A stretch of DNA of 64,000 bases from contig SADC01000189.1 of assembly GCA_004194705.1 (NCBI GenBank), forward strand, positions 62,001-126,000, in the 5' to 3' direction. The first letter of the stretch is position 1, and each line of letters starts with the position of its first letter. Below are positions 27,646-40,720 of the stretch, one piece after another. The DNA is from Ditylenchus dipsaci (Eukaryota; Nematoda; Chromadorea; Rhabditida; Anguinidae). The notes beneath the pieces are model-generated. The model ran no database searches, had not been told where the DNA came from, and saw only the letters and a list, made by a program, of their open reading frames with translations. The translations under genes and the position numbers were made by a program.

Positions 27646-27842
27646 AGTTGCACTGGTGCGGCACCGGCAGCTAACGGCACCACACCGGTGCCGTGAGCTG
27701 GTGCCGGTGCCAGATTTTTTGAAGGTCGGTGCCGGTGCCAAAATTCCAATTTAAATCGGTGCGGCACCGGCATCTGGCAGCTCACGGCACCGCTGCTGTG
27801 CCGTGAGCTGCCTGGTGCCGAAAATTTTGGGGTCGGTGCCGT
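27646..27842. repeat. GC-rich GGTGCCG repeat cluster
   Basis: About 200 bp built from GGTGCCGGTGCC, CGGCACCGG and CAGCTCACGGCACC in both orientations; strongly GC-rich and CpG-bearing against AT-rich flanks. An imperfect fold-back of a short repeat. Not coding. Confidence 0.8.
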
Positions 27843-28261
27843 GATTCTAAGATTTACATCACTGGTTTCAAAAGTAATGCAGAAAAGTGTAAGCAGGTGG
27901 GCGTTGTGTATGAAATACCTCTATGCACTAAAAAATAACAAAATCAATGAAATAAAAAATGTGACCTATTACGGGACTTTCGCCAAGTCGATTTACGATT
28001 TTTTCTGGTGCTCAAACAAAATCGAAAAAAGCGAAATCAGTAGAGGACGTGGGAGATAAGAAAATGCAAAAAAACAGATTTACAGTTTTTTCTATAGGCT
28101 GATGTATAGGTCTTCACAGATCGAGGGTATGGAAAAAAAATCAACCATACAATGAGTTGTGTGCAGCAAGCCATGTTGATCGTTTTAAAGTAAGCTTGAC
28201 CTAAAATTTCGACAGAATAAGCCCTCAGGCCTGAATTAACTTCTTTGATCACACGGAAAAA

Positions 28262-28534
28262 TACCGTATATCTTCTAATAAGGCCCCATGGGGTCTTATT
28301 AGAAGATTTCCGGAAATTTTTCACTTGTGGCATTGTGTTTTTAGCCATAAAAATCCCGACATTCTCGGGCTTACGACAACTCAAAAAATAGCGCTGTTCC
28401 TTAGCTACATTTTAAGTGGTTGTATGCCTAAAAATGATGGATTTTTCGTAGCTTAAAACACAATGCCACAAGTCGCTTTGGGGGTCACGTCTTCTAATAA
28501 GGCCCCATGGGGCCTTATTAGAAGATATACGGTA
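28262..28534. repeat. ACCGTATA-family fold-back, AATAAGGCCCC word
   Basis: Left TACCGTATATCTTCTAATAA then GGCCCCATGGGG; the right end mirrors it. The interior carries TTGTGGCATTGTGTTTTTA with an inverse copy and TTCCTTAGCTACATTTTAAG. The interior, but not the word, is shared with 46815-47096. Confidence 0.88.
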
Positions 28535-31532
28535 AGCATTTTTACCAAACAGGGAGCCTGATTTTTTTTTCAAAAAATGTGAAGGGCAACCTTGTTCCCT
28601 CCTTAAAAAGAATCAGTTTGCCGCGTCCGCATCTGCTCCGTTTTTTTAACTCTACTGCTGCTCTTCACTCGCCGCTGCTTTTTAAGTCATGAGCAAGTTG
28701 TTAACTATAATGAGTTCTACCCATTTGCCTTTCATATTTTGTTGATCACCTAAAATGTCGAGATCTACTTGAACTTTTTTGTTTTTCGGCGGGTAGTTGC
28801 CGGAAAAATAAATCAACCGATAGGCCTATTGTAGGAAATACAGTATTTGGCCACCGAAACACAATCTTATGAAAATTTATATCAAACCGTGAAGATGTCC
28901 CTTTAAGCCAACTTTTGTATCTTTTAGCTCCCTCTTTTTCTTTTCCGCCATTCAAACAGGAATAGGAGGAAGAGCTACCGCCGATTAAACGAGTGCAATA
29001 AAATTGAGAAAGAGAGGGAGTATAAATTTGAGTGTGATTTGTTCTCCCTCTACTTTTTATCCCTGCACCACCACCATAATAATAGGAGGAGGCAAAGCCA
29101 TTTGGAAAAAATAATAATGGCAACAAAAGTCTTTTTCTTTTTTATGTGATGTTGTATTGCTGCTTCAAGGCCGCCGACACCGCCACATTTGCGAAACCAA
29201 CAAAAAACAATTTGTTTTTAAGAGAAGGCAATCAAAATTTGTGTGATTACCTATTACAAATCAAGCATCGGTAAGTCATACTTGCCTTACCGGACTTTTG
29301 TAGTGGTTATAATAAAACTGCCCAAGGTGCATTACGATCAAACTCCACCTATTTTTAACTACAGTCAACGAGACTAGGTACATCCGAATTTTCAAGAGGT
29401 GAATTAAGATGTAAGTACCACCAAGCGTTACTAGTTAAAAAGGCAAAACTATATTCTTTCTGAAAAATGATTGGTGAAATCGAAATCTTTGACATTTTGG
29501 AACTAGCACCGAGGAAACACTTCTAAAAACAAGAAAAAAGTGTCAAACTCAACTGGCTAACGAACTTTTTTGGAGTATGTATTGATTGCCCACCGACGGG
29601 ATACAATTTTTCGCGAAAGTATTTTAAAAGTATGTGCGAACCACACGTTTGAGTCTGTCCTAACGGGCGCTGGCCTACCCTGAGCCTAAGCCTAAACCTC
29701 AGTGCGTAAAAATTCGAGAAATAGAAAAAGTTGAAAAAAACCAACAGGAGGACCAAGGCAAAGTTAGCACTGTATCCGGTCAGTATTTGTATCCGGTCGA
29801 TAGTATACCGTATGTACTATCGAGCGTCGACTGTGCAATTTAATATGAACTTTCATGATTCGTAACTGTAGAAATCCCTGTGTTCACTTTAACATCTATG
29901 TTAGCTGTATTTTGATATTTTTACCTAATAGGGATTTTAAACGGCCGTATGTAACTAGACGAGATACCAAAGTAGCATTAGATTCACATTTTCGTGCAAA
30001 TCAACTTTCTTTCAAAAAAAATTATTTCGATCAAACAAGAGTGGACTAATGAGAGTAGACTGACAAATCAGGTTCAGTAAAGAACTTTAAAAATGGAGGG
30101 AAAAAGTGCCGGACCTTACGAGATAATAAACTTTAGGAGTTGCGTTATATCGAATATATACTGTAATATATACCTGCTTATTTAAATTCCTTAAAATCAG
30201 CAACAATCCAGACATACGAGCGAAATAGGGGCTTTTATAGCCGGGGTCGCACCCAAAATTTGACAACCTGGGGTGAAGTAGGTCGGCCCATCTCGGCTCT
30301 CAAGACGTGAATTTCAAAATTGAGCGGCCAAAAAAGCCATGACCTCCTACCCAATCAATTAAAGAATATGGATTTTTGGTGCTGTTTTTAGTATTGACCA
30401 GATGAAAACCCGGGTTTCACAGGTAGGGCAGTCGGGATCGGACTTTAGATTTTGAAATCTCGGCGGACCAGACTAGGCTTAAAAGAAAAATGATCTAAAA
30501 TTCATGCTCGTGAACATGTATGTAACAATAAGAATATATCCGGCACAGGGAAAGCTGGTATACAAGTTTACTATCAATGTTTTAACTTTATTATTAAAAA
30601 TCTTCTAAAATTTGTTGTAGCTAGTAATAAAACCCACTTTTTAATTTTTTCGATCCTACTAGCAATTTTGCGCCCAATTACACACAAAAGATCAGAATGA
30701 GTAGTAGTTGAAGTTAATCGCTCAAAACTCTTTCTAATCGCCTACAAATCTGGCTGCACTTAGACACACATCGATTATTAATACATTCAGCCACCAATGA
30801 CAGACAAACAAAAATTAAAAAAAGAAATCTAAATCTCTTATAAATACACATATGCATAAATTTACTCAAATCGTGTTTTTGTAAATTTGTATAAACCTAG
30901 AAAATTATTTCGCAAAATATTTGGCTTTACAATTTGGCAAGCAAATTGAATTTGACTGAAACAATGGCCAGAGTTCAATTCCCCAGAATTTGGGCGGGCC
31001 AGCTGCTGGGGCAAGAGTGTGTGTCTGCCTTTTCCTTGAAAGTTAAGTAATATTCGAGTTAATCTTGGGTATAAGCCATCTCTGAATATTTATTTTTTAG
31101 ATTTCAGAGCTAAATAAAGATTTTCATATTATTTTACTTATTTTTTGCTTGATAAATTCATGATATTTTACTTTTATAATTGAATTCATGCTTAGTTGTG
31201 AATAATTAATTTGTGAAAAAACTGTTGAACTAACCTTAGATTTTTAAACTCCTTCAAATGTTGAATTTTTTTAATTGGTCTAATCCAGCTTGCTGGAAAT
31301 AGTCTATACTTTTCTTCCCACTTGAATACCTGATGCATCCAGGTACATAATTTCTAAGAAATGTATTTTCTAATAATCGCTCATGGGTGCTTATTTTTCA
31401 AACTTGCGGCCGATCTAGAAATTTTCGGTTGCTCAGTGAAAATCTGAATAATAATCCCTGACCTCAGTGCCATCTGTGACATCTACTCATATACCTCAAG
31501 AAGATGGAATTCGAGCATAGTTTTGTTAACTG
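28535..31532. other. 3 kb without recognised gene
   Basis: Mostly unique sequence. 28600-29150 contains purine-rich/pyrimidine-rich blocks (GGAATAGGAGGAAGAGC, CCGCCGACACCGCC) next to AT-rich words; 29760-29850 has a short GTATCCGGTC direct repeat; 30180-31500 is AT-rich. No exon, RNA or complete element supported. Confidence 0.35.
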
Positions 31533-31725
31533 GGGCCTACCGCATAAAGAAACTCTGGTATGCATGCACTATTCATGCGTCCAGAGTCACTTTCGAGTGA
31601 TTTGTGTCTAAGGTATGTGTGTGTGCGCATCTCAACCCCAAGCAACCAAGCCCCCTGCTCCTCCGAAGGGAGCGCAGGGGCTTGGTTGGTTGGAGATGCG
31701 CGCACTCACTTACCTTAGACATGAT
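31533..31725. repeat. Hairpin element with TCTAAGGTA stem (copy 1)
   Basis: GGGCCTACCGCATAAA, CCAGAGTCACTTTCGAGTGA, then the stem TCTAAGGTATGTGTGTGTGC ... AACCAAGCCCC / GGGGCTTGGTT ... TACCTTAGA. A second copy lies in inverse orientation at 45412-45571. Confidence 0.8.
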
Positions 31726-31789
31726 TCCAAGCCGGACTCACGATCAAAAATTCATAAAAGAGCTCTTTTTGCCCAGCTCCAGAACAGAA

Positions 31790-31882
31790 TGGATAAAAGA
31801 CTTTGAAAATTGGGTTAAAAAAGTGTCGGACCCTAAGCGGGAACGAACGTTTGGGGTGCCACTATAGCGATGTTCGACTGTA
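31790..31882. repeat. Right end of a pogo-like MITE
   Basis: AAAAAAGTGTCGGACCCTAA, GCGGGAACGAACGTTTGGGG, CACTATAGCGATGTTCGACTGTA. The matching left end is not seen; probably truncated. Confidence 0.6.
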
Positions 31883-32089
31883 TTTTTTACATTTTTCACT
31901 TTTAAAATTACTTAAAAAATTTATAAAAAAATTATCTCGAGGGACCAAAGCAAATGGAGGGAGGAGGTTTTTAACCGAAATTGAGTGGTCCATAACAAGG
32001 GTTTGCAGCCCGGTAGCTAGAGCGATTAGTATGCAAAGGATCGTTGTATGTTGTTCAAGATCTGTGCTACCACCACTTGTTATCATTGT

Positions 32090-32420
32090 GGCTTAGTGTG
32101 TGATATTGCTCTTGCCTGTGGAGCCATAAAGGCAATTGGCGAAGGAATTACGTCTTTTGGCAGAAAAGCATAATTAATCATTTAGTAGCAGGAGCACAAT
32201 ATTTCCTTGCTTATTGTTCTCGGCTCTTGCCTTCTCTCCCCTCCTTCAATAATAATGAGGAGGAGGCAGGCGGGCGGGCAGGAGAGGCACATTAGCACAA
32301 TGAATTACTCTCTCCACTAATAATCGGAATGCACGGAGATGCTCCTGCTGCATCCATATTATTATGCTTCTTCTTTTTGATATTTTAGCTGTGGTTTTTG
32401 TTGGAACCCTAGGCTAGATG
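32090..32420. other. Unique mixed-composition island
   Basis: Non-repetitive stretch with GGAGGAGGCAGGCGGGCGGG next to AT-rich homeodomain-like words (TAATTAATCA, ATTATTATGC). No coding potential seen. Resembles patches at 28.6-29.1, 37.2-37.8, 40.3-40.7 and 58.2-58.8 kb. Confidence 0.3.
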
Positions 32421-32469
32421 TAGGAAAGTAGTAGGACTCACTCTGGCTCCCATATGAGTTAATAAAGGT

Positions 32470-32872
32470 TAAAATTGAAAACCCCCGTCAAAATGTGTGA
32501 ATCTCCCGTCGAAATATGTAAATCTCCCGTCAAATGTTTAAAACTTCTTGTTCTCGGTGATTATTTTTCAATTATTTTTATTTTTTGCACCAGCATGTAG
32601 CCCTGAGTCGTTTCTAATAACTGGCTGACTACAATAATGAAAAATGTGAAGAACAATTCATTTTGAAAAAATAGATGTAGTTTACAAAAAATATATTTGT
32701 TTTCCCTTTTTTCAATATTATATTCAGCCAGTTGATAGCTCAGTAGAAACTAGAGAATCAGTGCTACATGCTGGTGCAAAAAAAATAAAAAAATTGAATA
32801 GTAATCACCGAGAACAAGAAGTTTTAAAGATTTGACGGGAGATTTAATGATTTTGACGGGTGTTTTCACCTA
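32470..32872. repeat. Fold-back element, CCCGTCAAA arms
   Basis: Left TGAAAACCCCCGTCAAAATG then two more CTCCCGTC.AAAT words; right TTTGACGGGTGTTTTCACC followed by TACAGCCGT. The middle carries CACCAGCATGTAGCCCTGA and its inverse, a word also present in the 21.1-22.7 kb fold-back. Confidence 0.82.
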
Positions 32873-33539
32873 CAGCCGTTAATGAAGCTATCAGCTTAAA
32901 TAATGGGAATCACTTTTTATGTCTCTTCAGAGTCAGTCGAATCAAATCGGACAGCAGAAAATCACCTCGATCCTTTGCTAAATTCAACAAATTTTACAAA
33001 AAAATATTTGGTGACATCTAATTTTCGAAATTATTTCACACTAATCTAAGTATTTCAATTTTATCAAAACTTTTCGTTCTGGATTTTCTTGACTGTTTTG
33101 AAGCCCTGTTAAATATACATCATAAATGCAAATAAACAGCATGCCCAAAAAGTTTAAACTTGTGCGAGGACAGGGCACAGTCGAGCTTGGTGGTTACTGG
33201 GATATTTTTTTCAAATTCACGCCCTTTTGGCGCCTTTTTTGCGTGTTTGGCTTCTTGAGTTAAGACGGATATGTAAAATTTGTTTCCTAAATAGCAAAAA
33301 AATACTACAACTCAAAAAGGCTGGAATTTAAAAATGTCCTAAGACTCATCGACGTCAAATTTCCCGAGAATAGAAAGACCCACTAATTCAAAATAATCCG
33401 GCTTTTATTATTTGCGTAATTTCTCTAATCAAACCCAAAAACATCATTGCAACAGTACTAAATGGTGAAGCTTTTATAAGCTGCCATTTTTACAAACATC
33501 CGGAAATGTTATACCATTTACGGATGTCTGTTTTTTCCA

Positions 33540-34471
33540 TAACTCTTTTTCTGTCCTCTTTACCTGCAGTGGAGTGCATATATATACTGTAGAATTATTA
33601 ATAATTTCCTTTGCTGTGTCCCTCTGGGTGTCTAACTACTCTCCCATGCATCCCAGCCATCCAGCCACTCATAACCAAGAAACCAACCAATTATTAATAT
33701 CTACTGCCTCCAACACCAATATATACACCACAGTAAACAAAATTGGTGAAATTCATTTTTGCTAAATATATTCTAATTTTACATCTCAATATCAAAACAA
33801 ATAAATTATTGGTGTTTGTAATGTCCGTGTATGCATTCGAGTAAAAGGCGGCTCTAGTTTGTGGTCGTTCGCTTTCTTATCTCATATATTGCTCGAGCAT
33901 TAGCTTTGCTACCTTTTATTCCACCTTTTATTTTGCCAATATTTGCCAAGAGGAGAACGTGCCAGCGTAGGATTCTTACAACAAGACGGCTTGATTTTTT
34001 TGTGCAGAACGTGTCGAAATGAACTCTAATTTGGTTCAAGCATATTTTGGAAGTGCAGTCTTAAGCAATGTCGTCAAAAGATCAATATGCGCAAACATAA
34101 TTGGTTTATCGACTGCAACTCTCACATGCACCAAATTTGTCATGAGGTATGGTGAAGAACATCCGGTGTCATGTTTATGGTCAGCCTTTTTGTGTTTCTG
34201 ACCAAAAATTAGGCTTAGAAAAAAAAGAAAAGGGTGTAAATGATTTTTTAAAATGGGTCCGGATAACCAACTAGAACCAAAATAACCAAAAAAGGCTCTA
34301 CTTGAGCTTGCCGTCGTGAAGTTATAACCCTTTTTGCGAAAATAGACTCATATCACTGCAATTTCCTCCTAATCAAGCAAATTATAGAATTGGTCTAACT
34401 CTTTTATTATCTCTTTCACACACATCAGGGCTGCAAAGTGGCAAAATAGAAAAACAGATTTAACTGAATTA
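33540..34471. other. Gene-free unique stretch
   Basis: Mixed-composition sequence (for example ATCCCAGCCATCCAGCCACTC near 33650) without repeat arms. Short open frames exist but none has splice support or a recognisable domain. Confidence 0.3.
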
Positions 34472-34545
34472 TACAGTCGAACCTCTATATGGTGTACACT
34501 TGAGGCCGGTCCCTGGGATGTACACTATATAGAGGTTCGACTGTA
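34472..34545. repeat. Minimal 74-bp pogo-like MITE
   Basis: TACAGTCGAACCTCTATATG and the inverse ATAGAGGTTCGACTGTA, with GTACACT words at each arm and GGCCGGTCCCTGGG at the centre. Almost only terminal repeats remain. Confidence 0.85.
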
Positions 34546-34679
34546 GAAATTTTTCTCGCAAAATGTCTTAAATCTAATCATTATGATCTATAAACAGCTT
34601 TTAAAGTTGCATATAGTTCATAACAATAAAAAGTTACACAAATCCTACAAAATAAAAACCACAAACTAACGTTTGCTTT

Positions 34680-35440
34680 TCTCGGGTTTTCCGCCCTGCA
34701 GCCATGAGACACACCCTATGTATGCACTCAAGTTTTGTCACTTCTTTTCTTAAACCAGCCAAAATTTGATTGCAGATGAGTTGAATTGTTATTGCTGTGA
34801 AAAAAAATTTGATTTTTAGTTGTAAAAACTAGAAATTATTACAAAATATTAAAAATTTTGTCACCCAAAATTATTCTTAAATGAAAAATAAAGGCAAACA
34901 AAATTTGTTGTTTGAGCACACCCATTAAATATCACATATTTTCAAGATGAGAGCAACAACAAGAAATTGTTTAATTTCCTGATTGTGCCCCTGGTTTGAG
35001 TAGTGGTAAAGAGGCATATCTTGGTGGCAATGCAAACACTAGCTGCTTGACTGCCTCTTGCAGCAAAGTGGCAATATTGCAAAATGTGCGAGATTTTGAA
35101 TTCCCATTTCCATATTATATTTATTATAAATATGTCTATTATACACACACATTCAATTAATGGAATATAGTTATGTTCAGGAATTATTCCATCTATATTC
35201 CACGAATTAATTCCTTTTCTGCTCTTTCCCTTTTCATATTTCACAAATAATTTTTAAAAAATGTTAGATTGATATTTTTTATATGGTTTAAGTCAACTAT
35301 TTGTAAAAATAGTTAGCTTACAACAGTCCATCCCTGATATCAAGGCACCCCTGGACTTTGCAACCCATCCGTAATCAAGGAATACTTTTTTCATTTTGCA
35401 CAACGCATAACCAAATCCATCAGATTTTAATTGTACAGTG
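34680..35440. other. Gene-free unique stretch
   Basis: AT-rich unique DNA with a patch around 35000-35100 containing GCTTGACTGCCTCTTGCAGC. No feature supported. Confidence 0.3.
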
Positions 35441-35462
35441 TATTTTATTGTACAGTCCATAA

Positions 35463-35890
35463 TACAGTGCACCCTCGTTAAGCCAGCAACCTATTCAAGT
35501 TGGTTCCCTCCTAAAGCCTGGCACTTTTTACTTCGATTTTCGGAGTTTTTTAATACCTATCATTCGTCAGTCTACTTCGAAATTTTGATTTTGCCGGTAT
35601 TTTTTTTTTAATTCTATAATTTTGCCATGAAGACCTGCAGGTTTCGATAAATCAGCACCTGGAGTAAACAATCTGGTGTAAAAAGTGGGTGGAGGTCTGT
35701 TGAGACCTTGCGGGACTTTAGCGTTAACCGTAGGTTTTTTCGTAAAAATAGCCGGCAAAATCAAGATCCATTCAATATTTCGGACTGGACTGAAAATAAG
35801 CAAAAAAAATTCTAAAATCATTGTAAAAAAATATTAAAAAAAATATTGGGCGGGAACGAACTTGAAGGATTTTGGTCGTCCATCTATTGC
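35463..35890. repeat. Diverged pogo-like element, GTTCGTTCCCGCC-type interior
   Basis: TACAGTGCACCCTCGTTAAG near the left; GGGCGGGAACGAACTTGAAGG near the right; inner GCCGGCAAAATCAAGATCC corresponds to the GATTTTGCCGAT arm of sibling copies. Asymmetric and decayed. Confidence 0.55.
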
Positions 35891-36839
35891 CTGTTTTTTT
35901 GTTAATTTTAATAAGTGTCTAAAGCGAATTTAAAAAAGCTTGTTTTATTAAAAAATAGAAAATTTCAAGCTGAACTCGCAACAGTCGGAGTGCCAGCTGA
36001 ATGAAAAAAATTAATAGGACCCAGACTATGGTTGAATATGCCACCGTTTTGTACTCTTTTGTAAGTTGATTTTTCGACGTAAACTGTCCATCTACTGCCT
36101 ATTTTTGTTCATTTTGATTGGTGATTGAAGTGAAATTGATAGAGAATGTGATTGTTCGCGGACTTGATGTTGATTAGAAGTGATTGTGGTGGTTGCTTTG
36201 GTGCATTCCCTTCCGCATGTCAATATCACCTCCCTACAACTAATGTTTGATTTGATTGTTTGACGCTCTTTTGTTAAACTTCTGATTGGGGAGAGGGCAG
36301 CAGGTAATGAGTGATTGGAAAGGTATATGGTTGTATGGTAGAGCTGGGGAAATGGTAGTCATGAATGTTACACAATGTTTGGAATTTTTGAAAGTTTACT
36401 TGTAACTATTAGACCCTAAATTTTTGACAATTTTTAATGCTAAATATGAATTTTTTTATTGTGCACTTCACATTCCGTTATGTTTTGAAATGTCGAAAAA
36501 ACTGAAATGACAGTTTTTTAGCTGTCATATGAGTCTATTGTTACAATTTTTTTATCATCGTATTGTAATATTTATAAAAAAAATTTCTTTTGCACCTTTT
36601 TTCTTTTTCATTTCTCTGCAACTATCTTTTCGAACCAAAAAGTACATGCCCAATTTGGTCATACTGAAAACATTTTTAGTAAAATATTGGCGCTACTCGG
36701 TTTTACTTACAGCCACTCCCCACCCCGAAAAACCTCCTCGGGTTTACCCCCCCCCCCCTTCCAATGATTTTTAGGCTTAGCAATTAGGCTTAGTCCTTAG
36801 GCTTCGGGCCCTAGTCATTAGGCTCAGGGACAACCCGTA

Positions 36840-37130
36840 CTAATTTCATCATTTTTCAAAAAAAGCGAGTAGCGTCAAAATATCGGCGGCTGCTTGCGTA
36901 GCAAAATTTAAATGCGAGAGGAACTGATAAATCCCAAGAATATGAATGAAAATTGTAGGGCAAGATTTTTTGTTGTCATAAGAACATTTCTTTGCAGTAA
37001 AAATACTTTTCAAGGTAAATGGAAATGAGCGAAACGGCAATAAAAACTTCACGATAAAAAAAGATTTTTTTACTGTAGAAAAAAGTCTTTTTACGGCAAA
37101 AAATGATGTTTCCAAAATTATACCGTCCAG
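36840..37130. repeat. AT-rich AAAAAGTCTTTTTACGGC-type element fragment
   Basis: Words AAAAGTCTTTTTACGGCAAA and related T/A-run units resemble the fold-back at 40922-41103, but no closing arm is obvious. Confidence 0.35.
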
Positions 37131-37249
37131 TGTTTGATGCTAAAAATGAGTTCTAGTCAGTGTTTAAATAAAGTATTTTTTCGTGAAAAAATATTTTAGA
37201 CTCGGAATATTTTCGAAAAGATGGTATTGTGCTCCAAACAAACCACAAC

Positions 37250-37760
37250 CAAAAACATAAAAATAGCAATAATAGCAAAAGGTTATGGACGTCAAAGAGG
37301 GAGCCAGCCATCTAATTTTTGACAGGTAGCCAGCCATATGAGGCAGTCTGCTTAGTCAGCCATCAACTTGTAGTGGTAGCTATGTAGGTATCCCCATTTA
37401 CAACAGTGCATCAATATGATCAGATTTAGACTCGAGATTATCGTGGCCATAACTCACTTTTGTTTTGCACACATTAATTTGCTGGCCGGGCAAGCAGGCA
37501 GGCAAGCAACATAGCCAGAGGACAGCCGCTCACAGGAAATTAATAAGCCTGGGACATTTATCATCAAAATCTCTGTTTTTGCAGGCAAGAGGCAAACAAG
37601 AGGGGATGAAGCAGCAGCCATAGGGCCAGATAATAAATTAGACGGAATATTTCGATAATTTTTATTTGGCTTCTTGGAGTGGATGAATGGCTGGATGATG
37701 TTGATGATAATTATTCTTCTTATTCTAAAGCTGTTGAGTATAGAAATTTTACACCCACAT
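37250..37760. other. Unique mixed-composition island
   Basis: Non-repetitive sequence with GGCCGGGCAAGCAGGCAGGC, TTAATAAGCCTGGGACATTT and AGATGAATGG-like words. Not coding as far as I can see. Confidence 0.3.
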
Positions 37761-37911
37761 ATATTTCTTGTCTAGGTTCTTTAATAACAGCAACTATTCG
37801 AGTATTTTTCATTATGAAAACACAGTAGTGCTTGTCAATTGAACTGAAAATCTCGTTTGTTTAAGTCCGTAATTTTGAGCGCAGCGAAATTTGAGCGCTC
37901 TTTTATGGCGC

Positions 37912-38120
37912 GCTTACAATGGAGGTGTGAGGTGCGAGGTCCAGGTAAAACGGTGTCTAAATCTTGCGTTTTTGATTGAAAAATGTTAAATCTGACATAA
38001 ATGACCTACATCTACTGTTTGATTTTAGGTATAGGTCATCTATATCAGAATTGGCATTTTCAATGAAAAACGCGAGATTTAGACACCACTTTACCTCGAC
38101 CTCACACCTCCATTGTAAGC
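37912..38120. repeat. 209-bp palindrome (GCTTACAATGGAGGTG arms)
   Basis: Left GCTTACAATGGAGGTGTGAG, right CTCACACCTCCATTGTAAGC, continuing through ACGGTGTCTAAATCTTGCG and ATGACCTACATCT with inverses. The loop is about 38010-38030. Confidence 0.88.
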
Positions 38121-38268
38121 ATCCTATTACTCCAAAAATTTTCAACATTTTTTAATTATTTTTTATTAAATCTTTAACCATCCATTGATAGAGCTTGATG
38201 TAGCTTCACAGTGCTGGATCGTAAAAATGATCAAAAATGAAAAACCATGTAGGCAAAAGGATCGAATT

Positions 38269-38598
38269 GAAATGCAGTACCTGATCACTGTAACCCAGCA
38301 CCTAATTAACTTCCAGCATCTTTTTTAAATTTCAGTGAAAAATACTGAAATCCAGCACATAATGCCTTATTTTTGCTTATGAAAAGGTGAAAATCACAAA
38401 TTTTGACCGAAAATGCACAGTAAGGTCGAAAATGACAAAAAAAAAATTGACAAAATCACTTGAATTTGGGATTACACACACAAAATTGACCTAAAAAAAG
38501 CAAAATAAGGAATTAGGTCCTGGATTTAAGTATTTTTGACTAGGATTTAAAAAAGGTGCTGGAATTAATTAATTAGGTGCTGCATTTCAGTAACAGCC
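38269..38598. repeat. 330-bp fold-back (CCAGCACCTAATTAA arms)
   Basis: GAAATGCAGTACCTG ... CAGCACCTAATTAACTTCCA on the left, with the inverse GGAATTAATTAATTAGGTGCTG on the right. ATCCAGCACATAATGCCTTA pairs with AAGGAATTAGGTCCTGGAT. Confidence 0.8.
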
Positions 38599-38599
38599 T

Positions 38600-40279
38600 A
38601 GGTAAAATGACCACCACCCTCCTATGGAAAAATCAATAGTAAGACCAAGGCGAAAACAGCCCGATTGTTTACTACGGCCAAAGTTTTTTATATGCGTTCT
38701 CATCCATGTCTTTGAAGTTTCCTACCCATTTTTGACAAGTAACCTGAGGTCATCGATACCAAATTTGGTCCAAAGGTAGTGAAAAAGAGGCGGTTCCAAA
38801 CAAATTTCTAGTCCCGAGTTAGCAAATGTTAAAAAACCATACACAATTTTTTGATCACTTTCCTTTTTTAATAAAAACATTTTTAGGTTAGTTTTTTAGA
38901 ATCTCAGCTTTGCACATTCACTTTTAGACTGAACATTTTGTGGATAAATTTTTAGCGCGAAAATGTTAAGTTTCAACCTTTTTGATGGCTGAGTTTTGTG
39001 GATAAATTTAAACTTCAGTTCTTCTGGATCACCTTATTATTAGCTCTTTTGTTATGACTTAAGATGTGTTTGGAGTAGTAAGCAGGAGGTGTTAGACTAA
39101 TTAATCATCTCAGCAATATTCATCATAAAGATCAATCAATTGGCAATCCATTGCCCACCTAAAATCAAGCAGTTTGTTGTTCACAACAAACTGCCCTCCC
39201 TTAAATAAAAAAGGTTTGATTGGAGTAGCTATTGAATACAAATTAGTGTGGCTGAGCAGCGGGAGTCTCATTTGAGGGGTGCCGCTTACCCATCCTCATT
39301 CTTTTTTTTATTTTTATGAGGCGGTGGGATAAGAGATGTGTGTTTGCTATCCCTTCCTGCATCTCTACAGTCACTGCTGGTCAATGGTGCGTGCCCTTAG
39401 GGTTGAAACCCAGCACTGCTTTGCAGCCAGTGCGAAGCGCCCAAAAGCCACTAGATATGTTGCTATTAATTATTACTATTAATATCATTCAAAAAAATTG
39501 TCACATTTGTTTCATGTTTGACTCTAATGGAGCCCCCCTCCTTTTTGACTAGAACTTCAGAGTTAGAGCCATTTTTGATTTACAATTTTAAGATTTTTAG
39601 CATCCAAAAAATAAAGCTCCCGGGGATCTATTAGAGGAAACACGGCATCTTTCAGCTTTACTAATTCAAAAACTACGTCAAAACAGCGATACATCGACAT
39701 CTATTTCAAGTTCATTAAGTTTTTGTAAACGGACAGACTAGTTTCAGAAATCACAATAACAAAATACTCATAGCTTTTGTGGAAAAATTGTTGAATTTTA
39801 TAAAAAAAACACGATATTTTTCTGGATTTGAGCTGTGCAAAGAAAATTGAAATAAAAATCGAAGATTAAGCTGAAGAAATTGTTATATCTAGCGGGGGAG
39901 CAAACTTGTCACATGTTATTATATTGTAGTCAGACTGCGTAAGACATTTGACATATGAATAGCCGTTGAAAATTCCAGGAGTCATCCAAAAGCGACATCT
40001 CAGGCATTGCGCAAGCAGCAGTCAATATCGTGTAAGCAAATGCAGTCTCCTATGAGCTTTAAATTCGAGATTTTTGAAATTCACATAGATTTTTGACTGT
40101 CTCTGCAATTTCCTCTTCTATACTCCAAAAACTGAAATTCCGGCTACGGTCGAAAAGGAAAATCTCAAATAGAAAACGTCAGACAGCTTATCCGATTTTT
40201 TCTATTACTAACCTAAAAGGGCTGTTAGCACTGTAGAAAAACATTATGATACACCTGATATACCCCTAAATTGACACAC
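38600..40279. other. Gene-free stretch with one solo element end
   Basis: Mostly unique DNA. At 39618-39651 a solo ACCGTATTT-family right end is seen (GATCTATTAGAGGAAACACG). No exon supported. Confidence 0.35.
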
Positions 40280-40720
40280 TGGCTCCTCTACTACTCATAA
40301 TACTCCAATGCATCCACAGTAATCAACAAGCTAGCCAAGTTTTTGCTTGCTAGCTAGCTAAACAGCACTACATCTCTCATAGCCCATTTATTTTTATTCC
40401 CAAAATTTTTTATGGGAAATAATAAAATGTGGAGCGGCGGCGGCGGGAGCCATTACTGCTGCTGCTTACAGCCTTATGTTGTTGTCCTCTAGCCCAGCTA
40501 AAGTTTTGTCGTGTTTGAAGGATAAGAAGAAATTTGTTGTTGTTGTTTCTACTCCTCCTCCGGAAAATGAGATTATATTGGGCTGGAGGGCAATAAAAGC
40601 GCTCGCAACTTTCACCTCCCTCTATTTGCCTCATTTCAGCGGAGTTTTTGGTGCAGCAAGAGTTGCGATTTGATGGTTGGGAGAAGGGAAATGTGTGGAT
40701 ATATTTTTGCTACTACTACT
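40280..40720. other. Unique mixed-composition island
   Basis: AATAATAAAATGTGGAGCGG, GGCGGCGGGAGCC, CTGCTGCTGCTTACAGCC and ACTCCTCCTCCGG patches with AT-rich linkers; no repeat arms. An open frame on each strand reads low-complexity sequence with no recognisable domain. Confidence 0.3.

Noticed and set aside
28746..29126. Minus-strand open frame of 126 codons
   Set aside because: Low-complexity composition, no domain, no splice support; open by chance in a compositionally skewed patch.
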